Assembly: GCF_000243255.1 (NCBI RefSeq)
Contig: NZ_CM001436.1
Location: 1,576,957 to 1,640,956 of the forward strand
Source: Methanoplanus limicola DSM 2279
Lineage (GTDB): Archaea; Halobacteriota; Methanomicrobia; Methanomicrobiales; Methanomicrobiaceae
Length of the DNA stretch: 64,000 bases
Direction: 5' to 3'
The notes beneath the pieces are model-generated. The model saw only the letters and a program-made list of their open reading frames with translations. It was not told where the DNA came from and ran no database searches. Every line of letters begins with the position of its first letter. The first letter of the stretch is position 1. A program made the position numbers and the translations under genes. Positions 31,401 through 39,504 of the stretch are shown here, in pieces.

Positions 31401-31971
31401 AATTCCCGTTAATTTTCAGAATTTCCTCTTTAAAGTTACCAAAAAGGCCTTTTTTGTCGAGATCTTCCTCAAGTTCCGCAATCCAGAATACATCTCCGAA
31501 ATAACCCCTCTTTTCATTGAAGACTCTCATCATAATGTCAACAATTCTCTCAGAGGTCTCCCCGGATTTTGAATCAATATTGAATAATATTACATCTTTT
31601 GTTCCGGAATTTACAGCTTTATCAATTGTATTCAGTATCTCCGGGTCAGAAATTTTATCTTCAAAGAATTCAGGTGCGCTTTTACCTCGGACTGTCTTAT
31701 TTTCAAGCAGGTAAGATAATGTCTTCAGAAAATGGGATTTTCCTGAACCAAAATCTCCGGAGATCCATGTCCCGATTTTGTCAGTCGGAGTTGTGACTGA
31801 CTTTAAAAATCTATCAAAAAAGGTGTCAATATGTTTTAGTGACTCCTTTGTTACAACATACTCATTAAGTTCAGTATATACATTCTCTTCATCATCCTGA
31901 TCAACCTTGATTACTCCGTTAATCTCCCTTTTAATATCGTTATAGAATAAATCCTCTATTTTTGTATCCAT
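28429..31971 (-). CDS. brxC: BREX protein BrxC (P-loop ATPase)
   Basis: Large BREX ATPase, 1,180 aa. Walker A SGDFGSGKSHFL lies at 71-82 and Walker B KIIFLIDEIGQY at 255-266. The long C-terminal part is helical and charged with several likely coiled coils (for example around 960-1150). The length is close to the usual 1,200 aa of BrxC/PglY. It is needed for both methylation and restriction in studied systems. It lies 17 bases downstream of brxB and 2 bases upstream of pglX, clearly in one operon. Confidence 0.92.
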   Translation of the reverse strand: MDTKIEDLFYNDIKREINGVIKVDQDDEENVYTELNEYVVTKESLKHIDTFFDRFLKSVTTPTDKIGTWISGDFGSGKSHFLKTLSYLLENKTVRGKSAPEFFEDKISDPEILNTIDKAVNSGTKDVILFNIDSKSGETSERIVDIMMRVFNEKRGYFGDVFWIAELEEDLDKKGLFGNFKEEILKINGNCWEEIRKSYAFEQDDIIEALTNCGFQSREACERMFESDGQNYRITPESFAKDIERYCKSKGRDHKIIFLIDEIGQYIGDDSQLMLNLQSVAEEFGTILKGRAWIIVTSQVNIEATIKRVKDNDKKQDFSKIQARFDTRLSLSSANVDEVIKKRILKKKAGDEEMLSLYYEEKKIILKNLISFSQGSAEMKNYRQAEDFISVYPFVPYQFSVLQKVFEKIRTTGFTGKHLAKGERSMLNAYKESAEKYGSNSVGTLIPFYSFYDTIESFLDPIIIKTVRQADENDNLEEFDCRIIKTLFMIRHVKELQPNLDNIVVLSLTDIDEDKLELREKVAQSLNRLERETLISKSGDTFHFLTNEEQEISREIKDVHIEERKITNEIYEEIFSSGNICPKAIGDYKFSRTVDDIVKNISGADLTVKFLTPLSDEISRGSGQHTLDGSNLSNIDSKDTLLFVFPEDSRFISHIESYLQIQKYLKQSSSTRDDEQIQEILFAKRREAERLKELSLTGISDGVRESRIFIDGREVTTIESKNPKEMIKEGYEKLVENVYSKSDYVTRNFESENEILSLLRSDDLERYGAGRSDTNKLALEEVLNYIAVKYEKKNSVLLSELKEYFMKKPYGWSSMTVSGLLAVLFMSEDIKLRHQKRYLASDTAEMTKYLARKEYSDKVILEIRKKTGAETVSNVKSVLMDVFDKAVVSDKENDLFESAKEIFDEQRGLLSQIMGKYSVEERYPGRKAIEDYNNLLSSLSGVSDPQTFLRKVSDEMGEIEELHSRAGPVIRFFEGKQSEIFGRILGKYENYRRNEQFLDEDARRSLSETERILSLDEPYPEIKRLSGLEARIESSLAESVENLKEEFREELESYKSKLNGEFTYEDYPDRGSNPVNDAFSYSQNKVEGSDDCSLIKLETGRLAELYKKAFRETEEKRKSLKSVQEDFTYESEKRDVEIINKTSVFRTEKIIETEGDLEDYLSAVRSKLKEILKKNSIQVI

Positions 31972-31988
31972 GACTGTAATCCCCGCAA

Positions 31989-32567
31989 TCAGGCAGTATT
32001 TTCGTTTATCATTCTGAATGCCCGGTAGTAATTGGCATCCTTAAATCTTCCGAACAGGCTTAATTCATAATTTCTGTATTCCCCAGGATAAAATGCCACA
32101 AGAGGAATATTGCCTGTTACCGGCTGTAAGTTATTGAGAATTGAATGTGAACGTATCAGTGGCCAGGCCTTGCCGATTCCTGTCAGAAATATTATCTTCA
32201 CATTGCCGTCAGATTCAATTCTTTCTTTTAGAATCTGTTTGACGGTATCGGGTTTCAGAATAATTTTAAGTTTTTTAAGCAGTTCATCAGAACCTTTCTT
32301 TGCTTCAAAATCAATCAGTTTTTCCGGTCTGATCTTTTTGTTTATCGTCTCAAGGCACATCTCATAGAGATCAATCTCAATATAGCCAATGGAATTGTTA
32401 TCCAGTATATCTCCGATCTTCTCCATTGAATGCCGGATAAGCAGTTCACTCTCAGGCGGGTAATCAAAAATCCAGAAAGGAACTTCGTTGCCAAGTCCCC
32501 GCCCCTGTAGAAAATCATCCTTAATGATCTCTTTTTTCAGCAGTTCAATCCGGCTCTCAATATTCAT
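31989..32567 (-). CDS. brxB: BREX protein BrxB (DUF1788)
   Basis: A 192-aa protein of the BrxB/DUF1788 family: GRGLGNEVPFWIFDYPPESE near residues 22-41, IEIDLYEMCLE, and VKIIFLTGIGKAWPLIRSH with PLVAFYPGEY near the C-terminus. The start at 32567 begins MNIESRIELLKKEI, as family members do; the frame from 32660 adds 31 residues without homology across the promoter. It is the first gene of the locus. In type 1 BREX a brxA gene usually precedes it; none is found here. Confidence 0.88.
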   Translation of the reverse strand: MNIESRIELLKKEIIKDDFLQGRGLGNEVPFWIFDYPPESELLIRHSMEKIGDILDNNSIGYIEIDLYEMCLETINKKIRPEKLIDFEAKKGSDELLKKLKIILKPDTVKQILKERIESDGNVKIIFLTGIGKAWPLIRSHSILNNLQPVTGNIPLVAFYPGEYRNYELSLFGRFKDANYYRAFRMINENTA

Positions 32568-32620
32568 GTTATATATATCCTGATAAATGTGGTAATATAA
32601 TATTTTATTGAACGATCTAC

Positions 32621-32629
32621 ATTTAAAAA
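32621..32629 (-). promoter_or_regulatory. Probable TATA box of the BREX operon
   Basis: In the minus sense TTTTTAAAT preceded by purines, about 55 bases before the brxB ATG. A start site some 25 bases downstream would give a leader of about 30 bases containing the weak AGGAT ribosome-binding site. Confidence 0.4.
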
Positions 32630-32839
32630 GAATCGGTTTTGATCCGGAAATGTGGTACAACTGATTTCTCCATCCACTGGCCGGAGTTTTATACTATCAT
32701 GAAATTCCGGTAAAATTAATACCCGAATTACAGGTTCTGAAATCTGAAAATTCACAGAATACCTGCTGTTGGATTTTAGAAACTGTAAATCACAATTACA
32801 AAATAATTATATCAACCTTCCCGGAAAAACAGAATACTC

Positions 32840-33424
32840 ATGAAAGTACTTGGCATCAGTGGCAGTCCGAGAAAAGGTGGCAATACTGATATAATCCTGA
32901 AAGAGATCCTCCGCGGTGCAGAAAATTCCGGCATGGAAACTGAAATCCTGTTCCTGCGTGACTATACCCTAAATTCATGCATTGGGTGCGAAAAATGCAG
33001 AAAATCATTGACCTGCTCACAGTTCAATGACGGAATGAATCTGATCTACCCCAAAGTAGAGGAAGCAGACATATTAATCACCGGTTCTCCGGTGTACAAC
33101 TACAACATAACAAGCCTCATTAAGACATTTATTGACAGATTATATCCTTACTATACATTTCATGGCAAAAGGCCTGGCAGATACAGCTCACGGCTTCAGG
33201 ATAAAAAGAGGGAAGCACTCGTCTTTTCAGTCTGTGAACAGATTGATCCAAAAGAGAATGATTTTGCAATAGATGCCATGTCAAGGCCGCTTGAGGCCCT
33301 TGGATACAATATTACTGATAAAATGGCAATACGCGGCTATTTTGAAAAAGGATCAGTGCTCCGTGATGATGATCTCATCCGGAAGGTGCACTCTGCCGGA
33401 ATTAAGCTATCAGAGATGAAATGA
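32840..33424 (+). CDS. NADPH-dependent FMN reductase / iron-sulfur flavoprotein
   Basis: A 194-aa flavodoxin-fold protein. The FMN phosphate loop GISGSPRKGGNT is at residues 5-16; CIGCEKC with a further Cys (SLTC) at about 47-60 could hold an iron-sulfur cluster as in archaeal iron-sulfur flavoproteins; GSPVYNYNITSLIKTFIDR contacts the flavin. It is divergent from the BREX operon and marks the end of the accessory region. Its substrate is unknown; redox defence or electron transfer are common roles. Confidence 0.85.
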   Translation: MKVLGISGSPRKGGNTDIILKEILRGAENSGMETEILFLRDYTLNSCIGCEKCRKSLTCSQFNDGMNLIYPKVEEADILITGSPVYNYNITSLIKTFIDRLYPYYTFHGKRPGRYSSRLQDKKREALVFSVCEQIDPKENDFAIDAMSRPLEALGYNITDKMAIRGYFEKGSVLRDDDLIRKVHSAGIKLSEMK

Positions 33425-33531
33425 ATTCTCCGGATAAATACTTCTGATCGTTTAGAATACCCGGATCATCATATAAATTAATATAAACTGAATTAAAACT
33501 GAACTAATACAAAAAAACACGAGGATTAAAA

Positions 33532-34092
33532 ATGTTAGGACTAATTATCGGCGGAGTCATCATACTGGTTGTAATAGTGCTCATACTGTGGTCAGTAAGC
33601 ATCTACAACAGATACTTCAGCCTTAAAAACTCATCAGAGGCAACACTCGGACAGATCAAAGTCGCTATGAAAAAGCGTCTTGACATGATCTCACAGCTTC
33701 TCGGCTCAGTTAAAAGCTATGCAGAATTTGAGAAATCAACACTTGAATCTGTAACAAAGATGAGAAGCAGCGTAGGCAGCGCAGGTGCAGGAGATCTGAA
33801 CAAAATCGAGGCTGAATCAAGATCAGTTCTCGGCAGGCTCTTTGCAGTGATGGAAAATTACCCTGATCTCAAGACATCACAGACAGTGCAGGAACTTATG
33901 TCATCAATAAAGGATATTGAAGATGAGATTGCAAGGCAGAGATATACGTACAACAACATCTCACAGCAGTTCAACACCATGCTTGAGACAATCCCGTCAA
34001 ACATAATCGGAAACATGATCCACATGCAGAAGCTAGATTACCTTGAATTTGCGGACGAAAACCTTGAAAAAGCTCCGGAAATAAAATTCTGA
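33532..34092 (+). CDS. lemA: LemA family membrane protein
   Basis: A 186-aa protein with one N-terminal transmembrane segment (residues 3-22) and a long helical LemA domain (SIYNRYFSLKNSSEATLGQI, YNNISQQFNTMLETIPSNII). Strong GAGG upstream of the ATG. It is 14 bases from the DUF2207 gene downstream; LemA and DUF2207 proteins form a widespread conserved pair of unknown membrane function. Confidence 0.9.
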   Translation: MLGLIIGGVIILVVIVLILWSVSIYNRYFSLKNSSEATLGQIKVAMKKRLDMISQLLGSVKSYAEFEKSTLESVTKMRSSVGSAGAGDLNKIEAESRSVLGRLFAVMENYPDLKTSQTVQELMSSIKDIEDEIARQRYTYNNISQQFNTMLETIPSNIIGNMIHMQKLDYLEFADENLEKAPEIKF

Positions 34093-34106
34093 ATGGGTAA
34101 ACCATA

Positions 34107-35930
34107 ATGGATGAAAAGAAACAGATTGCAGTAATTATAACTGCAACCCTTTTAATCGGCCTATTTTCTATAATCATTGCAGGGGCATTCCAGTCACTGC
34201 CGGCAGACTTTGGAGGAGATCTCACAGCCGAATCCTATGAAGTCACCTGGAGTGAAGACGGTACCCTGACTGAAAAATATGTCTATAACGTACAGTCATC
34301 CGGAGAATACCGCATGCTGTACAGAGTCTGGGCAGCTCCGCTTACATGGTCAGAAAACCCGGATGAAATACAGAACAGCGGATATATAGAACTCACCGGA
34401 GTCAGAGCGCCGGATGGAACCGTTGGATATGTCAAAACAAAGTCCGGTGCAGTGTATATAATCGGCAAAGATTCTCAGGCAAAATCATTTGTAACAGACA
34501 AAGCGTACGAAAACGAGGCCGGAATCTTAAACCTCAATTACTTTGAGCCTGGAAAATATGAGGTTGAATATACATACAACATCTACCCTCCAATCGAATA
34601 TGACGATGAAGCAGTCCATGTAAACCTGATGTTTGCAAGTGAGCATATTCCCTATAAAAATGTAAAAATTGTTCTTGAATCGGATGACATAACCGAAGTA
34701 TTCACACATCCACCTTCATACAATATCGAAAAGGAAGATGGCAGGGTAGTCATCACCGGAAGTTCACCAGAGGATGAAATAATAGAGACTGAATTCCTGA
34801 TGAATCCGGAGGCATTACAGTCACTTAAAGGATACAAGAGGCAGATCTCCGGAGTAAAAGAGAAGACAGAATCTGCAAATGACAGTTACAGCATTGGATT
34901 TTTCCTTGCAGATATTTTACTGCTAATCGGAAAGATACTCGTTATCCTGACGCCGTTTTTATTTGTACTGCTCTACCTTAAATCGGGGCGGGAAAAAAAG
35001 TTTACAGTCCCGGAATACCTGAGCACAATTCCGAACAAAAAACTTACTCCCTGGCAGGTAAACCTCGTATTCAGCAAAGATGCCTTTGAATCTGACGAGA
35101 ACGGCTTTTATGCAACCCTACTCTCTCTCCATAAGCAGAAAAAACTCCGGATGAGTGAAAAGCCGGATAAGAAAGGCATCCTGATAGAACTTCTTGATCC
35201 TGAAAGTCCGGACAGATATGAACAGAATGTCTTAAACTTTGTCTCCCTTTATTCCGGAGATGACAATATTCTCGATACAGAATACTTTGAGAGCATTGCA
35301 AAGAGTGCAAAACATTCATCGGCCGATGAACATCTGGCCCTCGCAGTAAAGGAGAACCTCCAGTCACTCACCAGTGGTTCTGATCAGTCCATATCCGGAA
35401 AATATGCAACAGACGGAAGGGGCCTTCTTCTGCCCTTCATAATCGGAGGAATAATTTACATTCTGCTGGCAGTTGCCCTCTTTGTATTTGCCGAAGATGC
35501 GGCAGGAATGATCTTCATAGCAATATTCCTTGGAATAGTGATGATTGTCCAGGCAGTGGTGGCAATGGTATTTCCTTCCACAGTATTTGGAAACTGGAAA
35601 GAGGATTACTACAAAGAGAAGCTTGAATGGGACTCATTCAAAAATTTCCTCTCCGACTTAAGCCAGATAAAGAAATACAGTCCTGACGACATCAATATGT
35701 GGGGCGAATGGCTCATCTACGGCACTGCACTCGGCGCAGGCAAAAATGTCGAAAAGGCGATGAAGGAACTCAATATAAACATATCTGAGTCCGGGTACTT
35801 CTATCCCCACTATCTCTGGTATGCAGGATTTTACTCCATAAGCACATTCACGCCGCCTTCGCAGGGCGGAAGCGGAGGGGGATTTGGTGCCGGAGGAGGT
35901 TTTGGCGGTGGTGGCGCCGGCGGAAGATAA
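34107..35930 (+). CDS. DUF2207 membrane protein with glycine-rich tail
   Basis: A 607-aa membrane protein. An N-terminal transmembrane helix (about 9-28) is followed by an extracellular DUF2207 beta domain (about 40-240), a transmembrane helix near 255-290, a cytoplasmic region, two helices near 445-490, and a C-terminal tail of about 25 residues made almost only of Gly (GGSGGGFGAGGGFGGGG). The glycine tail is typical of the family. It is the second gene of the lemA unit. Confidence 0.88.
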   Translation: MDEKKQIAVIITATLLIGLFSIIIAGAFQSLPADFGGDLTAESYEVTWSEDGTLTEKYVYNVQSSGEYRMLYRVWAAPLTWSENPDEIQNSGYIELTGVRAPDGTVGYVKTKSGAVYIIGKDSQAKSFVTDKAYENEAGILNLNYFEPGKYEVEYTYNIYPPIEYDDEAVHVNLMFASEHIPYKNVKIVLESDDITEVFTHPPSYNIEKEDGRVVITGSSPEDEIIETEFLMNPEALQSLKGYKRQISGVKEKTESANDSYSIGFFLADILLLIGKILVILTPFLFVLLYLKSGREKKFTVPEYLSTIPNKKLTPWQVNLVFSKDAFESDENGFYATLLSLHKQKKLRMSEKPDKKGILIELLDPESPDRYEQNVLNFVSLYSGDDNILDTEYFESIAKSAKHSSADEHLALAVKENLQSLTSGSDQSISGKYATDGRGLLLPFIIGGIIYILLAVALFVFAEDAAGMIFIAIFLGIVMIVQAVVAMVFPSTVFGNWKEDYYKEKLEWDSFKNFLSDLSQIKKYSPDDINMWGEWLIYGTALGAGKNVEKAMKELNINISESGYFYPHYLWYAGFYSISTFTPPSQGGSGGGFGAGGGFGGGGAGGR

Positions 35931-36001
35931 TTATAATGTGTCTATTATATGAACTTCTGCGGGATTGACTAAAAATAATATTTTTAATCATATGTTTCTG
36001 C

Positions 36002-36379
36002 TCAGAATTTCTTTTTATTGAATACTATTTTTTTAATCCCGCCCGTAGGAAAGTCCGGTTTATCATAATAGCGAGGGATTATATGGATATGGCAGTGCAT
36101 AACTGTCTGCTCAGCAGCCTCACCGACATTTGTGACAATATTGTATCCTCCGGGTGAAAACTTCTCATCAAGAATTTCTTTTGCCTGAATTATCATCTCA
36201 GGAAGTTTTTTTATCTCAGCACCAGTCAGTACAAAATAATCCACACAATGACGTAAGGGAATGATCAGAAGATGCCCCGGACTTGCGGGATAATCATCCC
36301 ATCTTGCATACCACAGTGAATTTTTAAAAACAATATCTTTTTCTTCCGGTGAACAAAAAGGGCATATCAACTTACTCAT
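36002..36379 (-). CDS. HIT-family nucleotide hydrolase
   Basis: A 125-aa histidine triad protein. HCHIHIIP near residue 98 is the catalytic triad motif, with CPFC near the N-terminus. The frame from 36547 adds 56 residues without homology; the ATG at 36379 has GAGG eight bases upstream and starts at the domain, so it is used. HIT proteins cleave AMP from nucleoside derivatives; the natural substrate here is unknown. Confidence 0.85.
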   Translation of the reverse strand: MSKLICPFCSPEEKDIVFKNSLWYARWDDYPASPGHLLIIPLRHCVDYFVLTGAEIKKLPEMIIQAKEILDEKFSPGGYNIVTNVGEAAEQTVMHCHIHIIPRYYDKPDFPTGGIKKIVFNKKKF

Positions 36380-36591
36380 AAAGAATACCTCATCCGGATT
36401 TGGAACTTTCCGGTTAGAATTTATCTCTGATTCATAAAATTTAGGGAATAAATTAACAATACCAAATCCGATATTATTTATTGAGATTAAGGCAGGATAA
36501 TTATCACGATATTGTCTCATAAAGCAGTTCTCTGAATTAAGAATCAAATAAACAGAGATTATCTGAAAAAATAATAATTGCAGGCAGAAAT

Positions 36592-37863
36592 ATGGAGGAA
36601 GAAATTACCGGAAATTTAGACCGGAAAGCTGAGGACTCAATTGTCAGAAGGGTGGCATGGTATTCACTTATAGTCAATACAATGCTTGTAATTGTAAAAC
36701 TGTACCTCTCATGGGTATCAGGCAGCCTTGCACTTGAAGCAGATGCTATACATTCATTCATAGACGTTCTTGCTTCAATTGCACTTATTGCCGGTATCTG
36801 GCTCTCATGTCTCAAGAGAGAAAATTATCCGTACGGACTGTACAAAATTGAAAATCTGGTCTCTGTGATTATTGCCTTCCTCGTATTCCTGACAGCCTGG
36901 GAGATACTTACTGAGGCTGTATCCGGAGGAGATACTACTGTATCATTCAGCGGTTGGGTGCTCTTTGCAGTTGCTGCGCTGATCTCCGTTCCATATATTC
37001 TTGGCAGATATGAAGTCCGGATGGGTAGAAAATACAACTCTCCTGGTCTGATAGCAGACGGAAAACAGCATATCGTTGATGTACTCTCAACATCAGTGGT
37101 ATTCTCTGCACTCTTTGCCCAGTACTTTGGAATTCCGGTGGACAGCATTGCAGCTGCAATAGTGGCATTTTTCATTGCATATTCCGGGTGGGAGATACTA
37201 AAAGACAGTATGAGAACCCTGCTTGATGCGTCAATAGATTATGATACAAGGGACAGGATCAAATCTGCAATATTATCAGACCCAATGGTGACTGGAATAA
37301 AAGATCTAACTGCAAGAAATTCCGGGCGTTTCATCTTTGTTGAAGCAACTGTCAATATGAAGAGATTAGATCTTTCAGAGGCTCATAATGCAAGCGAAAG
37401 GATAGAATTAAAAATCAATGAAATTGTTCCAAATGTTGAGAGGGTTGTTATCCATTACGAACCAAAAGAGAAATTACACCTGAGATATGCCGTCCCGACA
37501 GAAAATCCGGAAGGGAAAATCTGTCCTCACTTTGGAGAAGCCCCGTATTTCACAATTCTGGAATTCAGTATCAAAGATGCAAAACTTATGCGAAAGGAGA
37601 CAATATCCAATCCTGTGGTCGGCCTGGAAAGACAGAAAGGGATCCGTTCTGCGGAATTTCTCTTAACCTGCAAGCCGGATGTCATATATTCAAAACAGCC
37701 GCTTGCAGGAAAATCGGCTGAATATGTATTTGAGTCTGCCGGAATTCTGGTGAAACTGACAGGAGCCGATCATACTGGAGATCTGATTAAAGAGATTAAG
37801 AGTGAACTAATGATGGATAAGGGGAGTGATCCTGCCGCCCTCACCGGAGATAAAACAGACTGA
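36592..37863 (+). CDS. Cation diffusion facilitator fused to a NifX-like domain
   Basis: A 423-aa membrane transporter. Residues 15-220 have six transmembrane helices with the metal-site motifs ALEADAIHSFIDV and DGKQHIVDVLST; residues 220-310 are the cytoplasmic CDF domain (GIKDLTARNSGRFIFVEA). A dinitrogenase iron-molybdenum cofactor (NifX/NafY)-like domain follows from about 325 to 410 (GKICPHFGEAPYFTILEF, SAEYVFESAGI). The pairing suggests export of a divalent metal coupled to binding of a metal or metal cluster. It starts 45 bases from the divergent HIT frame. Confidence 0.88.
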   Translation: MEEEITGNLDRKAEDSIVRRVAWYSLIVNTMLVIVKLYLSWVSGSLALEADAIHSFIDVLASIALIAGIWLSCLKRENYPYGLYKIENLVSVIIAFLVFLTAWEILTEAVSGGDTTVSFSGWVLFAVAALISVPYILGRYEVRMGRKYNSPGLIADGKQHIVDVLSTSVVFSALFAQYFGIPVDSIAAAIVAFFIAYSGWEILKDSMRTLLDASIDYDTRDRIKSAILSDPMVTGIKDLTARNSGRFIFVEATVNMKRLDLSEAHNASERIELKINEIVPNVERVVIHYEPKEKLHLRYAVPTENPEGKICPHFGEAPYFTILEFSIKDAKLMRKETISNPVVGLERQKGIRSAEFLLTCKPDVIYSKQPLAGKSAEYVFESAGILVKLTGADHTGDLIKEIKSELMMDKGSDPAALTGDKTD

Positions 37864-38074
37864 ATAATGGAGAATATATCTTATGAAAAATTACGCTCAT
37901 TACCTGAATATCATATATATCGTCTGTGTGCAGACAGACTGCTGTAAAATTAGTGAATGCCTGTTGCAATGAAGGTACACTTTCCAAAATTCTCTCAGTT
38001 ATACTCTGATAATTCCTGAAAGGGCGTCCGTGCATTAAAAGAATATGCTGTTTCGGTTCTTAATTGCAGGACTA

Positions 38075-38479
38075 TTATTCCACAATCAGATCTTCAGCGT
38101 ACCTGTTCTCATTTGCCAGGAGGAATTCATCTGACATATGCAGGCATTTTACCGGACATACATCATTGCACTGTCCGCAGAATATGCACTGAGTCACATA
38201 AATTCTGATGGTTCTTGTATCATCAATGAATTCTATTGCATGAGCGGGGCAGACTCTTGTGCATATTTTACAGCCTATGCAGATGTCATGGTCATATATA
38301 ATTTTACCCCTGTAGTTATCCGGAGTATTAACTGCCGGATTTATTCGTGCCTTCCCTTCGGATACATCTGATAAAAATCCGTTAACTGACTTTGGCAGAT
38401 ATTTTGCGGGGAAAAGGTTTGTTGCCGGCTTTTTGATAACCTGTCTTAACACCTCTGCAACCGTGGGCATAAATTTCAT
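38075..38479 (-). CDS. mbhN: Membrane-bound hydrogenase subunit MbhN (two 4Fe-4S ferredoxin)
   Basis: Electron-entry subunit, 134 aa, homologous to NuoI. Two full 4Fe-4S motifs are seen, CIGCKICTRVCPAHAI and CIFCGQCNDVCPVKCL, at about residues 67-110. It would pass electrons between ferredoxin and the cluster of MbhJ. It is the last gene of the 14-gene operon, 2 bases after mbhM, with GGAGGG upstream of its ATG. A gap of about 210 bases without a gene follows before the CDF gene. Confidence 0.92.
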   Translation of the reverse strand: MKFMPTVAEVLRQVIKKPATNLFPAKYLPKSVNGFLSDVSEGKARINPAVNTPDNYRGKIIYDHDICIGCKICTRVCPAHAIEFIDDTRTIRIYVTQCIFCGQCNDVCPVKCLHMSDEFLLANENRYAEDLIVE

Positions 38480-38481
38480 AC

Positions 38482-39504
38482 TTAAACACCCTCCAGAATA
38501 AAAGCATCAATTCCGACGAGGAACAGCGCAAAGAGACCGATTAGAGTGATGTATATCCAGTAAAACGAAACCAAATGGTTTATTCTGAATCTTGCCATGC
38601 TCACCCTGATTAAAGTTACTGAGAAAAAGAGAACCACAACCAGTTTTAGAAAGTAAAATAAAAGGTCAACAACCGGAGCAATCATCGTAGGCAGTGAAAT
38701 AAACCATGACAGATTCCAGGGCAGAAACACTGCTACAATAAGGGCCAGCATTGCTAATGTCTTAACGCCCCCGGCAAGATAAAATAATGCAAGGTTTCTC
38801 CCGGAATATTCAACCAAAAGCCCTCCACATAGTTCAGTTTCAGCTTCCGGAGTATCACAGGGCACTCTTGAAAGTTCGGCCGGAGTTACAAATACAAGAA
38901 TCAGCATAAAAAGTATACAGCCAACAATTCCCACAGGGCCGAGCACATCCCAGATTATAATTTTGGATGTTACTCCCGAAATCACACCCAGAGAGAAGGG
39001 ATCAGATAATCCGGCAGCCGAGAGCCTCCAGGCAACTGTAATGACTACAATTATCAGGGGAAGTTCATATGCAATCATAGTTATCATTTCCCGCTGTGCT
39101 CCGATTGTCGCATATGGAGAACCGGATGAGAACCCACCGGCAATCATTGCAAGAGCAGGCACATTAAGCAGGTACATAACAAGAATGATATCTCCGAATT
39201 TACCAAGCAGAGGTGCAGTACTCCCCACCGGAATATAAAGTAAAATGGTTATTGAGGATGCCAGAGCTATAACAGGTGCAACATTGAATATTGACGGGAC
39301 CGCACTCTCCGGGACGATGTTATCCTTGCAGAAAAGTTTTGCAACATCTATGAACGGTTGCCTTAATGGAGGGCCGACTCTTGCCTGCATGTGTGCGGCA
39401 AATTTTCTGTCAATTCCAAGGAGGAGCAGCCCGGCAACAATTCCAAAAACTGCAATGGCCACAGTGCCAAGAGCCGCAGTCAGGATTCCGGAGATAAAAC
39501 TCAT
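38482..39504 (-). CDS. mbhM: Membrane-bound hydrogenase subunit MbhM (NuoH-like)
   Basis: A 340-aa membrane protein with about eight hydrophobic segments, homologous to NuoH/EchB. MQARVGPPLRQPFIDVAKLF near residue 40 is the quinone-subunit signature shared with respiratory complex I, and DTPEAETELCGGLLVEYSG near 215 is the acidic loop typical of the family. It anchors the hydrogenase module to the membrane and links it to ion pumping. Start ATG overlaps the mbhL stop (ATGA). Confidence 0.93.
   Translation of the reverse strand: MSFISGILTAALGTVAIAVFGIVAGLLLLGIDRKFAAHMQARVGPPLRQPFIDVAKLFCKDNIVPESAVPSIFNVAPVIALASSITILLYIPVGSTAPLLGKFGDIILVMYLLNVPALAMIAGGFSSGSPYATIGAQREMITMIAYELPLIIVVITVAWRLSAAGLSDPFSLGVISGVTSKIIIWDVLGPVGIVGCILFMLILVFVTPAELSRVPCDTPEAETELCGGLLVEYSGRNLALFYLAGGVKTLAMLALIVAVFLPWNLSWFISLPTMIAPVVDLLFYFLKLVVVLFFSVTLIRVSMARFRINHLVSFYWIYITLIGLFALFLVGIDAFILEGV

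Noticed and set aside
32660-32840. A hidden brxA gene upstream of brxB
   Set aside because: Only 180-270 bases are free before the divergent flavoprotein gene and no frame of the needed length (about 200 codons) exists there.
37841-38035. Minus-strand frame of 64 codons after the CDF gene
   Set aside because: It overlaps the CDF stop, has no motif and no start signal; the gap is treated as non-coding.
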